Source: Apium graveolens (Eukaryota > Streptophyta > Magnoliopsida > Apiales > Apiaceae). Taken from it: a stretch of 64,000 nt of DNA. Both the position numbers and the translations under genes were made by a program. The notes under the pieces are model-generated. The model had not been told where the DNA came from, made no database searches, and saw only the letters and a list, made by a program, of their open reading frames with translations. The stretch covers positions 304,932,565-304,996,564 of the forward strand of contig NC_133648.1 of the NCBI RefSeq assembly GCF_009905375.1, read 5' to 3'. Every line of letters begins with the position of its first letter. The first letter of the stretch is position 1. Positions 1 through 12,373 of this stretch are shown piece by piece.

Positions 1-640
1 TATAAGTGGTAAGATTTTATTAAGTGCATTTTTTAAACCATTTTTTATATACAAAATTCTCTCAAGTGTTTTCTTGTTTTAAATAAGATTTTCTTACTAG
101 ATTTTTTTTTGTGTAGATTCTACATTCTCTTGGGTAAATTCTCTTAAATAAGATTCTAGATTAATTTTTACTTTTTCTAAGTAACATTCTCTTAACAAAA
201 TCCTTTGATATTAAGCTCTTTTCTAACAAAAGCTTTTAAAAATCGTAGAATGAACTTTGCAAAATATTAAAAATTATACAACACTTACCGATTATAATCT
301 TAATAGTATAAAGAGTTTCCATATTACCATTTTGTAAAATAATTATAAAAATTTCAATACACTGAATATCTAATTTTCTAATAAAAAGATGAATGTATAT
401 ATATTCATTTTTATTGATTAAATCATTTTCATCCTATGAAGATTCTACATGATCTAAAAAAAGATTGACAAGGATATTTATAGTAAATACTAGTTACCGA
501 AAAGATTCATAAAATATTTAAATAAATATTTAAAGATGTGGAAAAATTTGATAGAGATATTTATGAAAACTAGCACCAATGATGAGCAGAATATTGCAAA
601 CATCTTATGTATGATTACATTAAAAACTTGATAGATATAT
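1..640. other. AT-rich intergenic DNA
   Basis: No credible coding frame is visible on either strand. The sequence is dominated by short A/T runs and scattered AAGATTCT-like words that also occur in the repeat array just downstream, so it may be a further, more decayed part of that array. I see nothing else in it. Confidence 0.6.
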
Positions 641-2400
641 TTATGGTAAGTATTCTCTTAAAATTTGAACATAAATTTAAAAATTACCTATTATTTTTTG
701 ATAAAAAATTAAAAAGAAGGAAGATTCTTTAAAAATATCACTAAATTTAGTGACATTTTTCTTATATACATCTTTTACTATAACTCTAAACTTCCACTAT
801 GTGTTTGTATCAAATTTTAATTTATTTTCAATTTTCAAAAATAAAAATTAATGTTAAATATAATGAGATTTCATGAAATTTGTAATATTTTTTTGCTTTT
901 TCAAAGTAAAATATTATGAAAAAAATTGAAGATTTACATTGTGCTAATACATAAAATTCACCGTATTTTCTAAATAACATACGAGATTTCAATAAATTTA
1001 CAGTATTTTTCTTAAAAGTTTCACCACGACATAAATAAAAGTAATTTATAACAAAAATTCTTTTAATCCATAACATACTATTTTCTTAATAACATCCTTT
1101 AACGATTTTCACTTTATTAAATAGTATTAACATTCTCCTAAGCTGCCCACTAAATGAAAAATAGTAAATCACATGGAAGATTCTATTACAACTTCCATTA
1201 AAAACAAAATAAAAATTCTTTTCTCTTTTAGTAATATATAATCTCTTAAAGATTCTATAAAAAGTTTGTCCACATAAATTTAAAAATTATTTTATAATTT
1301 TTTGATAAAAAGTTAAAAAAATGCTTTTTTCAAATCTTCAAGTTTAATGACATTTTCTTTGACATCATTGTGCTGTAATCTAATATTGTAAAATCCCACA
1401 CGTTTTGTATCAAATTTTATTTAATTTCAATTTTCAACAACTAAAATGAGATTTCATGAAATATATAATATTTTGTTAATAATTATTTTTTGTCTTTTTA
1501 AGTGTTATCAAATAATAAATTGAAATTTACATAATGCGAATACATATTTTATGTTCTAATTAACATACCGAGATTTCATTAAATTCTTAGTATTTTTAGT
1601 AAAAATTTCACCAGGACATAAATAACTATGTTAGTCCCATTGGGAGGAGTGTCGCACACATTTAAATATGAATAAAAAGTATAGTTATATAACTTCTTTT
1701 TTAAATTTCTTTTTTTAAATAAAAATAGTATGTTTTAAGTTTTATTCAGAAGATTTTTTTTGAAAAGGGTTATATTGCTATACTTTCTATTAATATTAAA
1801 ATGCATACTTAACAAATGATAATTGAAAGGCACAATACTGATTTATAATGAGATTCTTGTAATCCGTTAAATAAAAATTTCCTTAATTACATTTTTAAAA
1901 CGTTATTTGCCTTAGGGAGTGGTATTTACATTCTTCTAAAATTTCCACTAATATCTATTACAAGTTCCTTTAAAAAAATAAAAAATTCCATTAAAAAAAT
2001 ACATTACCCTAAAGATTCTCTTAAAATTTGTACGTAAATTTAAAATTTATTTTATTATTATTTGATAAAAAAATCAAAAAAGGAAGATTCTTTAAATGTA
2101 TCACTAAATTTAATAACATTTTCCTTACCTACATATTTGTACTAATAATCTAATACTCTAAGATCCCACGATATGTTTTCTATCAAAATTTAATTAATTT
2201 TCAATTTATAAAAAAAAATAATTTTCAATAGATATAATGAGATTCCATTAAATATATAACATTATAAACTAATAACTTGAAATTTACATAATGCAAATAC
2301 ATGATAGTCATTCTATTTTGTTTTTTTTTTAACTTAAATTTTATTAGATTCTTAGTATTTTTCTAAAAACTTCCACCACTACATAAATAATATTAACTCA
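640..2400. repeat. Diverged tandem repeat, three ~0.6 kb units
   Basis: Three copies of one AT-rich unit can be aligned by eye, with cores at about 650-1050, 1245-1635 and 2010-2395. Landmarks recur in the same order in each: a TTTGATAAAAA word, a TTTAATGACATTTT-like word, a TATCAAATTTTA-like word, ATAATGAGATTTCAT, GAAATTTACATAATGC and a final TTTCACCA..ACATAAATAA. The third interval is longer because about 200 bases (near 1636-1850) lie between units 2 and 3. Copies are strongly diverged, so the array is old. No coding function is apparent; the short frames inside it look like chance openings. Confidence 0.65.
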
Positions 2401-3218
2401 ATAATTGTTGGTATTTTAATAGAAGTGCTATATACATTTTATTCATTCAAGTGCTTTTAATGATAATACTTGTTATTATTTGATCAACTTTAGTAGATTA
2501 ATGAGTTAATTATAATAGCGCAAGGGTTATTAATTGATAAAATACTTGAATGATGCATGATTATATCTTGATATTAATTTTGTGACAATTTTGCCTGAAA
2601 TTGATGCTTAATTGCATTCTAGAATTTAAATTGGGACAGATGTTGGTTTAATTAATGAATCTATACAATAGTGAGAAATCAATATTAAGTGAAGTAATAT
2701 CCTAATTTAACTTTTATTATCTAAACTTATCCATATCTTTGGGCAAAAAAAACTTATCCATATCTTTTTGCCATATAATTAGTTAGTTAATTAGTTCTTT
2801 TGATTAGTTTAGTTAAAAACCCTTCAAATAATTTTGTGCTTGATAGCTAAAGTGTTAGACAGTATTTATGATTTACACAAACATACAATCTTTGAGTAAC
2901 GATATCTGGTATTTATTAATGTATTACTTATTTGCAATTGTGTACATTTACAGATCAGTATTTTAAACAATGTTTAAAAAAATATCCTTTTATCAAATAT
3001 TTTATAATATTTTTAAATTTGTTTAGAAATTAGTTAGAGCCTAATTTATGTAAAAACATAAAAGATTATTTAGGTATTTGAGCATATTCATAAAAATCAT
3101 AATGAATTAGTATTACAGGATCTTAATGAATTCGTATCTTGAAAGAATTTGAGTATATTTTGAAAGAATTTTAATGAATTAATATGTCTTTCAAAGATTC
3201 TCTAAGTATTTAAAAATA
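2401..3218. other. AT-rich intergenic DNA flanking the LINE 3' end
   Basis: No gene is visible. A 17-base word (AACTTATCCATATCTTT) occurs twice at about 2725-2767, a small local duplication. The stretch ends at the poly(A) tail (poly-T on the plus strand) of the adjacent LINE. Confidence 0.5.
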
Positions 3219-3249
3219 TTTTTTTTTTTGAAATAAAATACTTTCATTA

Positions 3250-6200
3250 CTACTTCAAATCATTCAGAATAATCTCCACCAAATGGGTAGGAGGAGATGT
3301 AAATACAATAAAGCAATTTAAAGAACAGGGAACTCTTGCTAAACAGTGAGCTACCCTATTAGCTTGCTTTCGAACATGACAAAGACGAACATGGGGGGAC
3401 TGTCGAAGAAGCAGCCTGCAATGCTCCAGCACATGACCAACTTCAAGCAAATTCACCGTACCACCCAACACAGCTCTCGTCACCAACAACGAGTCAGTTT
3501 CGAGAGTCACCCTTCTCTCCGGTTGCTCCTTCATCCAAGATAATGCCTCCCTCACACCTATGCTTTCAGCTTCCATTACAGTTGCAGGACGAGGAAGAGA
3601 GATGCATTTCCCGGCTACAAAACTGCCCTCCTGATCTCGAAGAACCATACCTACAGAGAAAGACCTTTGATCTGGGAAAAATGAAGCGTCCACATTGAGT
3701 TTCAGCTCCCCTGGGTCCGGAGGTTGCCATTTCTTCAGAATGCTAACCCCAGTATTGCTCATTGTCCTCTCAGTACCCCCTGATTTACGAGCAGACTTCC
3801 AATCCTTGTACATTCTAAAAGTGCTCTCCATGGCTATGCTTGGGTTTATAAATTGGTTTTGCCAGACTCGTTTATTCCTCCAATTCCATATTCCCCATAA
3901 CACAAGACAGATAGCCACAATCTCCTCATGCTTTGTACTCGCCAATTTCCGAAGAAGCCAATCTGTAACTGAATGCACTTCCCCCATGTCATATCTAAGA
4001 TCCACCGATTGCCAACAAGTATCAGCAAATTGACAGAGAAAAAATAGATGAAGAAGTTGCTCTACATTGCTGTTGCACATAGGACATGTATCTGGTACGT
4101 TAACTCCTTTACCTCTCAGCCTATCGCGAATAGGAACATTATTTCTGCAGAATCTCCACACAAAAATTTTCACCTTATGCGGAATAGATTAACGCCAAAT
4201 TCGTCTCCAGCCTTCTGATTGAGCACATCCAGAATCACCAGCATAAAGGTTTTGCCAAACATAGTATCCAGTCTTCACACTATATATCCCATCAATCGAC
4301 TTGGACCATACTATTCGATCTTCAACTTGACGTTGTGGCACATTCGTTGCCAGAATAGCTAAAGCATCACCACTACTGAATGACTCACGAACTCTCACAG
4401 GATCCCAGGTTTTTGAATCCGGATAAAAAAGAGTTGCCACCTTCTCTTGACGACCCTCATACATCTGCAGATTATCAACCCTGAAATTCGGCTTTTGAGC
4501 TAACCAAGGATCTCTTGTCGCTGTTACTGATCGACCATCACCAACTACCCAACGGTAGCCTGCAGATAACTTTTCTTTTGCTTGCCAAATGCTCATCCAC
4601 ACAAAACTGGGGTTTATACCTTTCCTAGCCTCCAGAATACTACTATCTGAGAAGTAGCGCGCTTTTAATACCCGAGTTACCAAAAGCTCCGGGTTTTGAA
4701 TGCACCTCCATATATGCTTTTCCAACAAGGCTATATTGAAACCATAAATGTTTCTGAACCCCATACCCCCCTTATATTTTGGTTCCGACATTGCATCCCA
4801 CGACAGCCATTTCAATCCCTTACTCCCAGCAGATCCTGAACTCCACCAATACGAATTAAATTGCCGTTCAATATCCTGTATCATAATTTTGGGCAGCAAA
4901 AAGCACATCATACAATAAGATGGCAAAGATTGAGCCACATTCCTAATAAGAACTGTCTTCCCTGCTCGGGAGATTGGCTTAACCTTCCAACTATCAATGC
5001 GCTTACAAACTCTTTCCTTCACAAAACCAAGAACTCTTTTCTTCGATCGTCCTATAAGAGAAGGCAACCCCAAGTAGTTACTTGTTGTAATATCTCCATG
5101 AACACCTAGAATTCCTCATATTTCCTCCTGCATACTCGATCTAACATTTGTACTGTAAAACACCCCCGATTTCAAGTAATTCACCGACTGCCCTGAACTA
5201 TCTGTATAATCATTCAAGATACCTTTAACTCGAAGAGCCTCCTCCCTCGTAGCTTTGAAAAAAAAGGAAACTATCATCTGCAAAGAGGAGATGAGTTATT
5301 TCCGGAGCAGCTGTACAGACACGACCACCATGAATATGTCCCTCCTTTGCCGCAGCATTTAACAAATTCGACAGCCCTTCTACACAGAAGAGAAACAAGT
5401 ACGGTGAGAGTGGGTCTCCCTGCCGCAGCCCTCTCTTAGGAATTATTGGGCCTACAGACATACCGTTGAAGCACACCTCATATGACACAGTAGTAACACA
5501 GCGCATAACCCAACTAATCCATTTCGAACTAAAACCAAGAGCTTGCATCCTGTTCTTCAAATAGTCCCAATTCACCCTATCATAAGCTTTACTAATATCT
5601 AGCTTTAGAGCCACCTCCCCTTCACTACTCCGTTTGTCCCCTTTCATGTGATGAATCAATTCAAATGCTACCACTACATTATCTGTAATACATCTACCCG
5701 GTACAAATGCTGATTGCTGATCCGAGATAAGACCAGGTAACACATGCTTCAACCTATTTGCTAGGACTTTAGCCATAATCTTGTTTAACACATTACATAA
5801 GGCTATAGGCCTAAAATCCTTAAGAGAACATGCACTATCTTTTTTAGGAATCAAAACAATATTGGTATGATTTAAATCAGCCGGAATGAAGTACCTTGCA
5901 ACCAGTCACGACAGCATTCAAAAACATCATTACCTAACACCTTCCAAAAGTTTTGATAGAAAGCTGGGTTCAATCCATCCGGTCCTGATGCTTTGTCGGG
6001 ATGCATTTGGTTCATAGCCTCCGTAAATTCCTCAAAAGTTACATCTGCTACTAATTCATTATTCTGAGATTGAGTTACAATCCTTGGGCTAGCAGTGCTA
6101 TCGTTCGAAGTTGCCTCCTCTGGTGCTGCAAAAATTCTCTGATAGTAACCTTTGATTAACTCTCCCATATCTTCCACCTTATCCACTCGAACTCCATCCT

Positions 6201-7323
6201 CATTAACTTGAAAATTAATCCTGTTCGCCTTCTTTCTTGCCGTAGCAGATGTATGAAAAAACCGGGTGTTTTCGTCCCCTTCTCTGAGCCAAAACAATTT
6301 AGCACGTTGTTTCCAGTACAACTCTTCATGCAACAGAATATCATTGAGTTTGTCTCTCGCCTTCAGATACTCCCGAACACTATGGTCATCAGTTCTTTCC
6401 CTCAGCAAATCAATAATAGCCTTTTGCCTCCTTACTTTCTCTTTAAATTTATTGAAAAAGTCTCTCCCCCATTTCTCCATAAAGCGAGATACTGACATCA
6501 ACTTAATCATCAAATGAGACATAGGCAGATTTTCCCAACAATTTCTCACATCTGAAATAAATGAAGGCTCCTTAAGCCAAGTATTTTCGAATTTAAACCT
6601 AAAGGTTTTCTTCGACACCGTGGCTTCTACCAGTTGAAGGAAAATAGCTTCATGATCTGAAACTGCTGTTGCAACAACTTTTAAATTACACAGGGGAAAC
6701 AAACTCCACCAATTAGCATTTGCAAACCCTCGATCTAGACGCTCCTTAACCCATGCATTCGTTCCTCGACCTTTCTCCCAAGTAAAACGACCCCCACTCA
6801 GATCAATTTCTGACAGTGAACTCATCTCCAGAGCATTGCGAAAACCATTCATAAGATAATTAGGGTGCGGATGAGTACCTTCCTTATCCGTTGGGTATAG
6901 AAGATCGTTAAAATCTCCCATTATACACCAGGGAAGAGTCGACACCGTAGAAAGCTTATAAATTAACTCCCAGGATTGCTTTCTTCTGGTTCTCTCTGGC
7001 ATACCATAGAAACAAGACATCCTCCATTTTGGCACATTATTCTCATTAAAGATAACATCCACATGATTCTGGGAATACCCAGAGATATTACACTCTGCTT
7101 TATTATGCCATAAAACTGCCAATCATCCACTCCGACCAATACGATCTACTGAAAAACAATTAGCAAAACCCATCTTTATCCGTAACTCTTCTAATTTACT
7201 AGCTACCGAAATCGTTTCCATTAAAAATAACACATCGGGATTGCAATCTTTTACAAGATTACATAGAACTCGAACTGTACGGGCTTTCCCTAGTCCTCTA
7301 CAGTTCCAACTTAAGCAATTCAT
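3250..7323 (-). pseudogene. LINE ORF2: endonuclease, reverse transcriptase, RNase H, broken
   Basis: Encodes the replicative polyprotein of the LINE. From the 5' end: an APE-type endonuclease (CLSWNCRGLG start near 7320, GDFND near 6910, a C-terminal SDHEAIFL near 6650), a reverse transcriptase (PDKASGPDGLNPAFY near 6000; DFRPIALCNV near 5820; QGDPLSPYLFL near 5420; catalytic FADDS near 5285), a zf-RVT region (about 4070-4170) and a C-terminal RNase H (NVDASF near 3690, later E and D residues, NRVAHCLA near 3350). Lesions: nonsense TGA at 7123, frameshift near 5890, frameshift in a T8 tract near 5265, TGA near 5110, TAA at 4189. These separate the long open pieces 5872-7122, 5225-5854, 4189-5073 and 3250-4173. 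The copy cannot make a full protein. Confidence 0.9.
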
Positions 7324-8486
7324 TGTTCCTGGCTAGCTTGTATTGCAAGCTTAGCCAATACAGAAGAAGAAGATTCAGTGCAATCCACATTAGAAAGCCC
7401 AGAATCTGTTAATTTCATGTTGTAATCCTTATCCAGGTCCATAGTCACTGTTGGACCAGTCCTTTGTCTTTTTCTATCCTCAACAATCAGCCCATCTAGC
7501 TCTTCAGACCCAGGCCCATTAGGTTGAGTTAAAACCTGATTTCCCTCCTTTTGCCCTCCTATAATAATGCCAGAATTATCTAAACCCATATTATCTGCTA
7601 ATCCATTCCTTCCCCCTCGCTGAGATCCCCCTGATTTCGTTACATTATAATTTTGAATATTTTGATGTTTATCCTTTCCTGAAATCCCGCCCCAATCATC
7701 TGAGTTTTCCTCTCGCAGCCACTTGCTCCGCCCTTGTACCGCTTCCCTATGTGGTGGTGCTCGGAGCCAACCACCCCATCCTTTCACCTCCTCCTCCAAA
7801 TCAGCATTCAGCCTTTTCTTACATGATCGTTCTGTATGAGAAAGAACACCACATCTAAAGCAAAAATCACCCAGCTTTTCATACTTGCATGTGACTATAA
7901 ACTCCGTTCTATCTCTCCTACAGATTTTCTTCCTCCTCTTCAATGGCAACCTAATATCCAACCTAATTCTCAGTCTCATATACTCTCTCCATATGCTCGT
8001 ATTATTAGTACTATCATACGACACAAACTTTCTGAAAAAATTCCCCAGCTGTCGTCCTACTGCTTCCGTCATGAAACTGGTTGGAAGGTCGTATATCTGC
8101 ACCCAAAACTCGGCTTCATTCAGTGGTACCTTCGTTGGATCCTCCCCTGTTGGGATCGTGTTTGTGACTAGAATAGCATTGTCAAATGACCATGGGCCGT
8201 TATTCATCATCCACTGCATATCATCCTTATGAAAAAATTGAAACAAGTACAACCCCTCCGTTAAAGTCTTAATACTGATACCCATAGCTGGCCTCCAGAT
8301 GTCCGCTAATTTAGACTTCATTACTCGTACATTCAGATTCTTCTCCGTTAAGAATTTACCCACCAAACACAACTCAAATCTATTCCCAGACTCCTCAACA
8401 TCCTCATCGAACACCAGTTCTTCCTCTTCCGCATTTGTGATATCCAGATTCTCCATTAACTGATTCAAATCTACGTTGTTTGCCAT
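7320..8486 (-). CDS. LINE ORF1 protein (DUF4283 plus zinc knuckle), intact
   Basis: A 388-codon open frame. ORF1 proteins of plant L1 elements bind the element RNA and act as chaperones in the retrotransposition particle. The N-terminal part (residues ~35-190) has the DUF4283 pattern, with the conserved MMNNGPWSFDN and FWVQIYDLP stretches. A zinc knuckle CFRCGVLSHTERSC (CX2CX4HX4C) follows at about residue 210. The C-terminal third is low complexity and rich in Gly, Asp and Lys. Its TGA stop overlaps the ATG of ORF2 in the tetranucleotide ATGA (7320-7323). The ATG at 8486 follows a short leader and is the natural start. No internal stop or frameshift is seen, unlike ORF2. A captured cellular protein is unlikely given its position. 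Confidence 0.88.
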   Translation of the reverse strand: MANNVDLNQLMENLDITNAEEEELVFDEDVEESGNRFELCLVGKFLTEKNLNVRVMKSKLADIWRPAMGISIKTLTEGLYLFQFFHKDDMQWMMNNGPWSFDNAILVTNTIPTGEDPTKVPLNEAEFWVQIYDLPTSFMTEAVGRQLGNFFRKFVSYDSTNNTSIWREYMRLRIRLDIRLPLKRRKKICRRDRTEFIVTCKYEKLGDFCFRCGVLSHTERSCKKRLNADLEEEVKGWGGWLRAPPHREAVQGRSKWLREENSDDWGGISGKDKHQNIQNYNVTKSGGSQRGGRNGLADNMGLDNSGIIIGGQKEGNQVLTQPNGPGSEELDGLIVEDRKRQRTGPTVTMDLDKDYNMKLTDSGLSNVDCTESSSSVLAKLAIQASQEQ

Positions 8487-8597
8487 TGCGAAACTCGCCT
8501 CTCACACTACTTTTACAAGGAGTGAAGAAAAAATATTATATGGATAAGTATGTACCACAAAGAAAAAGCACAATAGAATTTTCAGTTAAAAAGTTAG

Positions 8598-9135
8598 TGT
8601 TAGGCCCTTTATCAACTGTAGAGAGGGGTGAATACAGTTAATACAATCAATTCGACAACAGAATTAACAGTTTTTATATTAACTAATAAAAATGTATTAC
8701 AAATGTACTCTCTTGAAAGCATAAAAAAATATCTTTGAGAGCTGCTAGGTTATGCGAAAGATATAACAATGTCACAATGCATATAGCATGAACCTAATAT
8801 GTGCTTTATATAGAGCACAACTACATAATACATAAGGAATCCTATATTCTATCAACAACAAGGAAACCTATACAATTGCTTCTGAGATAAAAACCTTCAC
8901 CGCCTTGAGTTCATGTTTGCTTTTCCTTATCAAAGATCAACTGATATGACAAATACTGATTTCATCATCCATTGACATTATCATCCATCGATATCCTTAT
9001 CCGTCAATTATCAACATCCGTCGATATCCTTATCCGTCGATATCAACATCCGTCGATGTCATCATCATCCGTTGATGTAAGCTCTTATATGAACTTCTGA
9101 TAGTTTCTGCTTGATATCATCAATTGCTCCTAACA
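8598..9135 (-). repeat. Copia-1 3' LTR
   Basis: 538 bp, TGTTAGG...CCTAACA. It carries a TATA box on the minus strand (CTATATAAAGC, 8803-8813). Near its 5' side (8960-9085) are about seven tandem-like copies of CATCCGTCGA or one-base variants in spacer words such as TATCAACATCCGTCGATATCC. The last base pair block abuts the purine tract of the element. Confidence 0.9.
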
Positions 9136-9146
9136 ATCTCCCCCAA
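9136..9146 (-). promoter_or_regulatory. Copia-1 polypurine tract
   Basis: On the minus strand TTGGGGGAGAT directly precedes the 3' LTR. This is the expected primer for plus-strand DNA synthesis. The same core precedes the 3' LTR of Copia-2 and Copia-3. Confidence 0.8.
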
Positions 9147-9239
9147 CTTGTTCATTATCGAAATATGGACATGTTCTAATTGATGATGTCAAAACTATCT
9201 AAATGCAGGAATCAAGTATGCATATTCAATCTTGCTTCA

Positions 9240-11500
9240 GTGAATATCAGACTTTACTCTTCATCCTGATCTGCTTCTTTAACTTGAGCAATGTCAGAGG
9301 TTAATTCCAGTTCTTCTGCTCAGAATGCTTCAATAATCTTCCTTCTTCTTCTTTACATTTTTCTTCAGTATCATGATCTTGAAATATTGTATAGATTGGA
9401 TCTATCAGTGTTTGAGATTTAGTTTCCTTAGATACTGTTTTCTTCTTCACAACAACTTTGACTTTAGACTTTAAAATCTTTGACTTCTTTCCTATCTTCT
9501 CTTTTCTTTTAAGCTTTATGTCAGCAGTTACAGTAACTTGTGATCTGAGATCTTTTGCCTGACTGATTTCCCTTATAACTACACCTCTGGTTGGTCTGTT
9601 AAAAGGATCATCTTCATAAAGTACTTGAGAAATAACAGCAATATCAGCATTTATTGTCTTTATAGAATTCTTGAAGTTTTACTCCATTTGCCTTAGTTGT
9701 TCAAGATCAACTCCATGATTTTCTTTTGTAAATATTCTTCAACTCACCTCAGTGTCAAATAATTGAATATTTTGGATCCTTGTAGAATAAAGTTGTCTTT
9801 CTTCCTTTAACTTTCAAAGTTTGAAAAAATTGACTTGCTTCAGCACCAGCTTCTCTCTCCTAAATACCTTGGTCTTCATCAGCAACAGTTGTGACTTATG
9901 AAGATTTTTGCATTTTTGTAGTCACAATCAAATCTTCTAATCTTCTTTCATTCCTCTTAATTTCTCCACCTTGTCTAGATTGAAATCTAGTGATTACTTT
10001 TGATGAACCACTAACTCCAACTAACTCTTCACCTTTTCTCCTTTTATTATCCTTATGTCCCCCCTTATTACCTCCATCAGAATTTTCATCATCGGTACAT
10101 GTCAATGTCAGCTGCTTACATTTAGATTTAACAATTTTCTCCCCCTTTTTGGCATTATCACCAAGCAGTAGAGAAAGAATCAGCTCCACTGAATTCTGTA
10201 CTTCTATAAGTTGAGCATACATTTGAGCTTGTTTAGCTTCCAATCTAGCTTGACTGGCTTCAATTTCAATTTGCCTGACAACTATTGGTGAAATTTATTT
10301 CTGAATTTCCTGATGAGTAGTTAGCTTTGAAGCAATCAAAAATTCTTTAATCTGATTGATTTGAGTAGTAGTTGCTTCATGAGCTGTGTGTAAGTATTTG
10401 ACAACTAAAGTTGATGCTTTCAGATAATACAGCATATCAGGATTTGTAATCTTCTGTTCTGTTATTTCCAGATGTGCAGCAGCTTGTGTTCTGGAAATAG
10501 GATATGTATTGTCTTTCCAATGAGCATTCCAGAGATTATCAGAATAATCATGCTTCTTCTTAGCATCTAACTCTTTCATTTTCTGTTTTCCCTCATGCAT
10601 AGGCATATCTTCAGGGAAGAAAATTTCATCCTCAGGATCTAAAATAGCATTAGAAACATTAGCTTCTTCACCATCATTAGATTCTTCAACAGCAACCAGA
10701 TTTTGCACTAATTGATAAACTTCATCACCAACTTCAGCATGTAGAATAGAATTAGAAATTAGTGCAATATGTGATCCAGTAGCTTCAGAAGCTTCCACAC
10801 CTTCAGCAGTTAACTCCACATCTTCAAGTATTGTAGATAAATGAATTGGAGCTTCGAGATTAACTTCCAGGAATTCAGTTCTTGTAGAATGCTGTGGTGA
10901 TTCTGAAATGGATGAAAATGAATGGACTTTTAAGCTACTACATCTTCAACAACAACATGGATTTCCTCAGGTGAGGGAAAAGTAGAGTAAATGGATTATT
11001 TTTCAATAAAAACAGGGATTGTACCATGTGGTGAAATAGTGAATGTATGAACTGCAAGAAAGTATTAGTACTTAGACTTGCAGGAAGATTAATAGCCCTG
11101 GTACATCAGAGTTTGCTTGATGTTTAACAGACTGCTGTTCAACATCTGTTTCTTTAGTACTCTGAGCACCTGCAAAAATATAGAAAATAAGACTTAATTT
11201 CTCTATTCTTTTAAAGTAGTCTCACTACTCCTCACATCACACATCTCATGACTTTTAATAGTCAGAGCTTCCTCACAAGGATTAATAATCCTATCTCTCA
11301 TCTACCTCTCCTTTTGCGAGGAAGGATCCTGCCTCTCTTAAATTCTGTTTTTCTCTCATTCTTTTCACATATCTCACTGAAAAAGACTCAGAAATATTGT
11401 CCCAACAGAAATAAGAGGTGGCTAAAGAAGGGTGATCTGTGGTCATACAACTAGAGGTAGTCCTTAAATAAGGTCTAGGAGTAATCATGCCAACAAGATT
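9240..11500 (-). pseudogene. Copia-1 extra ORF downstream of pol (C-terminal part), broken
   Basis: Remains of a long extra reading frame after pol, of the kind called envelope-like or additional ORF in Sireviruses; its function is unproven. The best pieces are 10295-10819 (acidic, with a Trp/His-rich DNLWNAHW stretch and a helical C-terminus) and 9896-10243 (KQAQMYAQLIEVQ helix, then LLLGDNAKKGEKIVKSK and a basic region). The second piece closely matches the Copia-2 segment near 31790 (LLLPDDAKKGEKVVKSK), which shows the common origin. The stretch 10820-12373 is also minus-strand remnant but too decayed to call frames, and 9240-9890 shows only Lys-rich fragments. No membrane segment or signal peptide is apparent. 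Confidence 0.65.
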
Positions 11501-12373
11501 TTATATCATGAAAATTATAATAAATGCTGAAAGAACTAGATTAGTATATAGAATAAATGCTGATAAAGTAATAACATTATTTATACCTTGTGAATACACA
11601 ATTAAGCTCACAGTTGATACTGTTGTTATTACAGTTGTTGTTCATCAATAATGAGAACCTCCATTTGAATTGGAGAGGATTTGATCAGGTTACTGTCATG
11701 TACCATGATATCAAACCTTGTTCTTCTTGCAAAGAACTAACACTTATTGAAAGTTATCACGGAGTCTTCAGTAAAGACTGATAAAACCTCTGTGTCTCTG
11801 TTAGTATCATTAAGATCTACCTCAGCAAGTAGTCTCTAACCAACTAAATGTTGTTTTTGAGTGGTGAGCACAATTCAAGAATTATGTCACTTGATTTTTG
11901 ACAACATTTGAGAAAAAAATTTAAGTGCTTCAACTGTGAGAAGAAATTTAAGATGTAAGATGTGTAATATTAAGAAATAAGTGTGAACAACTTTCTTGAT
12001 GAGAAAAAGAAAGTTTTAAAGATTCTAATTAGAATGTAACACTCAAAGATAATAATCCTTATTGACTAAAAACTAAATCATCCATAAATTTCTTCTTTAA
12101 CAACAGTTACCTCGTGCAGTGTGCTCAATCTGTACTAAATGATCACATGAACTTAAACATAGATAAGTTTATTCACATGCACTATTAAAAACATCTGAAG
12201 TTTAGCATGCAGTACTGATTTGGATATAATATTTAAAAGCATTCAAGCACACACACAAGAAAGTAAACAAGTAGTCAAATAGCTAGCACATAAGCTTAAA
12301 GATTTTCATGCATTAAGAAGAAATAGAGTACAAGATTTATATAATTTAAACATAAAATCCTAATACAATCTAA

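Larger units (their letters stand above)
3219..8527 (-). mobile_element. LINE retrotransposon, L1 type with RNase H, nearly full length
   Basis: A non-LTR retrotransposon read on the minus strand: a short 5' leader (about 8487-8527), ORF1 (7320-8486), ORF2 with endonuclease, reverse transcriptase, zinc-binding and RNase H regions (3250-7323), a short 3' UTR and an 11-base A tail (plus-strand T run 3219-3229). The order EN-RT-RNase H with a DUF4283-type ORF1 is that of plant L1-clade LINEs. A possible target-site duplication is AAAAATATT beside the tail (3212-3220) and the same word at about 8529-8537, but it is low complexity and weak. ORF2 carries about five inactivating lesions, so this copy is non-autonomous, yet the few lesions suggest moderate age. 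Confidence 0.9.

Noticed and set aside
828..1076. 82-codon open frame
   Set aside because: It is rich in Phe, Tyr, Lys and Ile, as expected from AT-rich repeat DNA, and has no counterpart in the sister repeat units.
3219..8537. Target-site duplication AAAAATATT for the LINE
   Set aside because: The word is low complexity and common locally; kept only as a weak remark.
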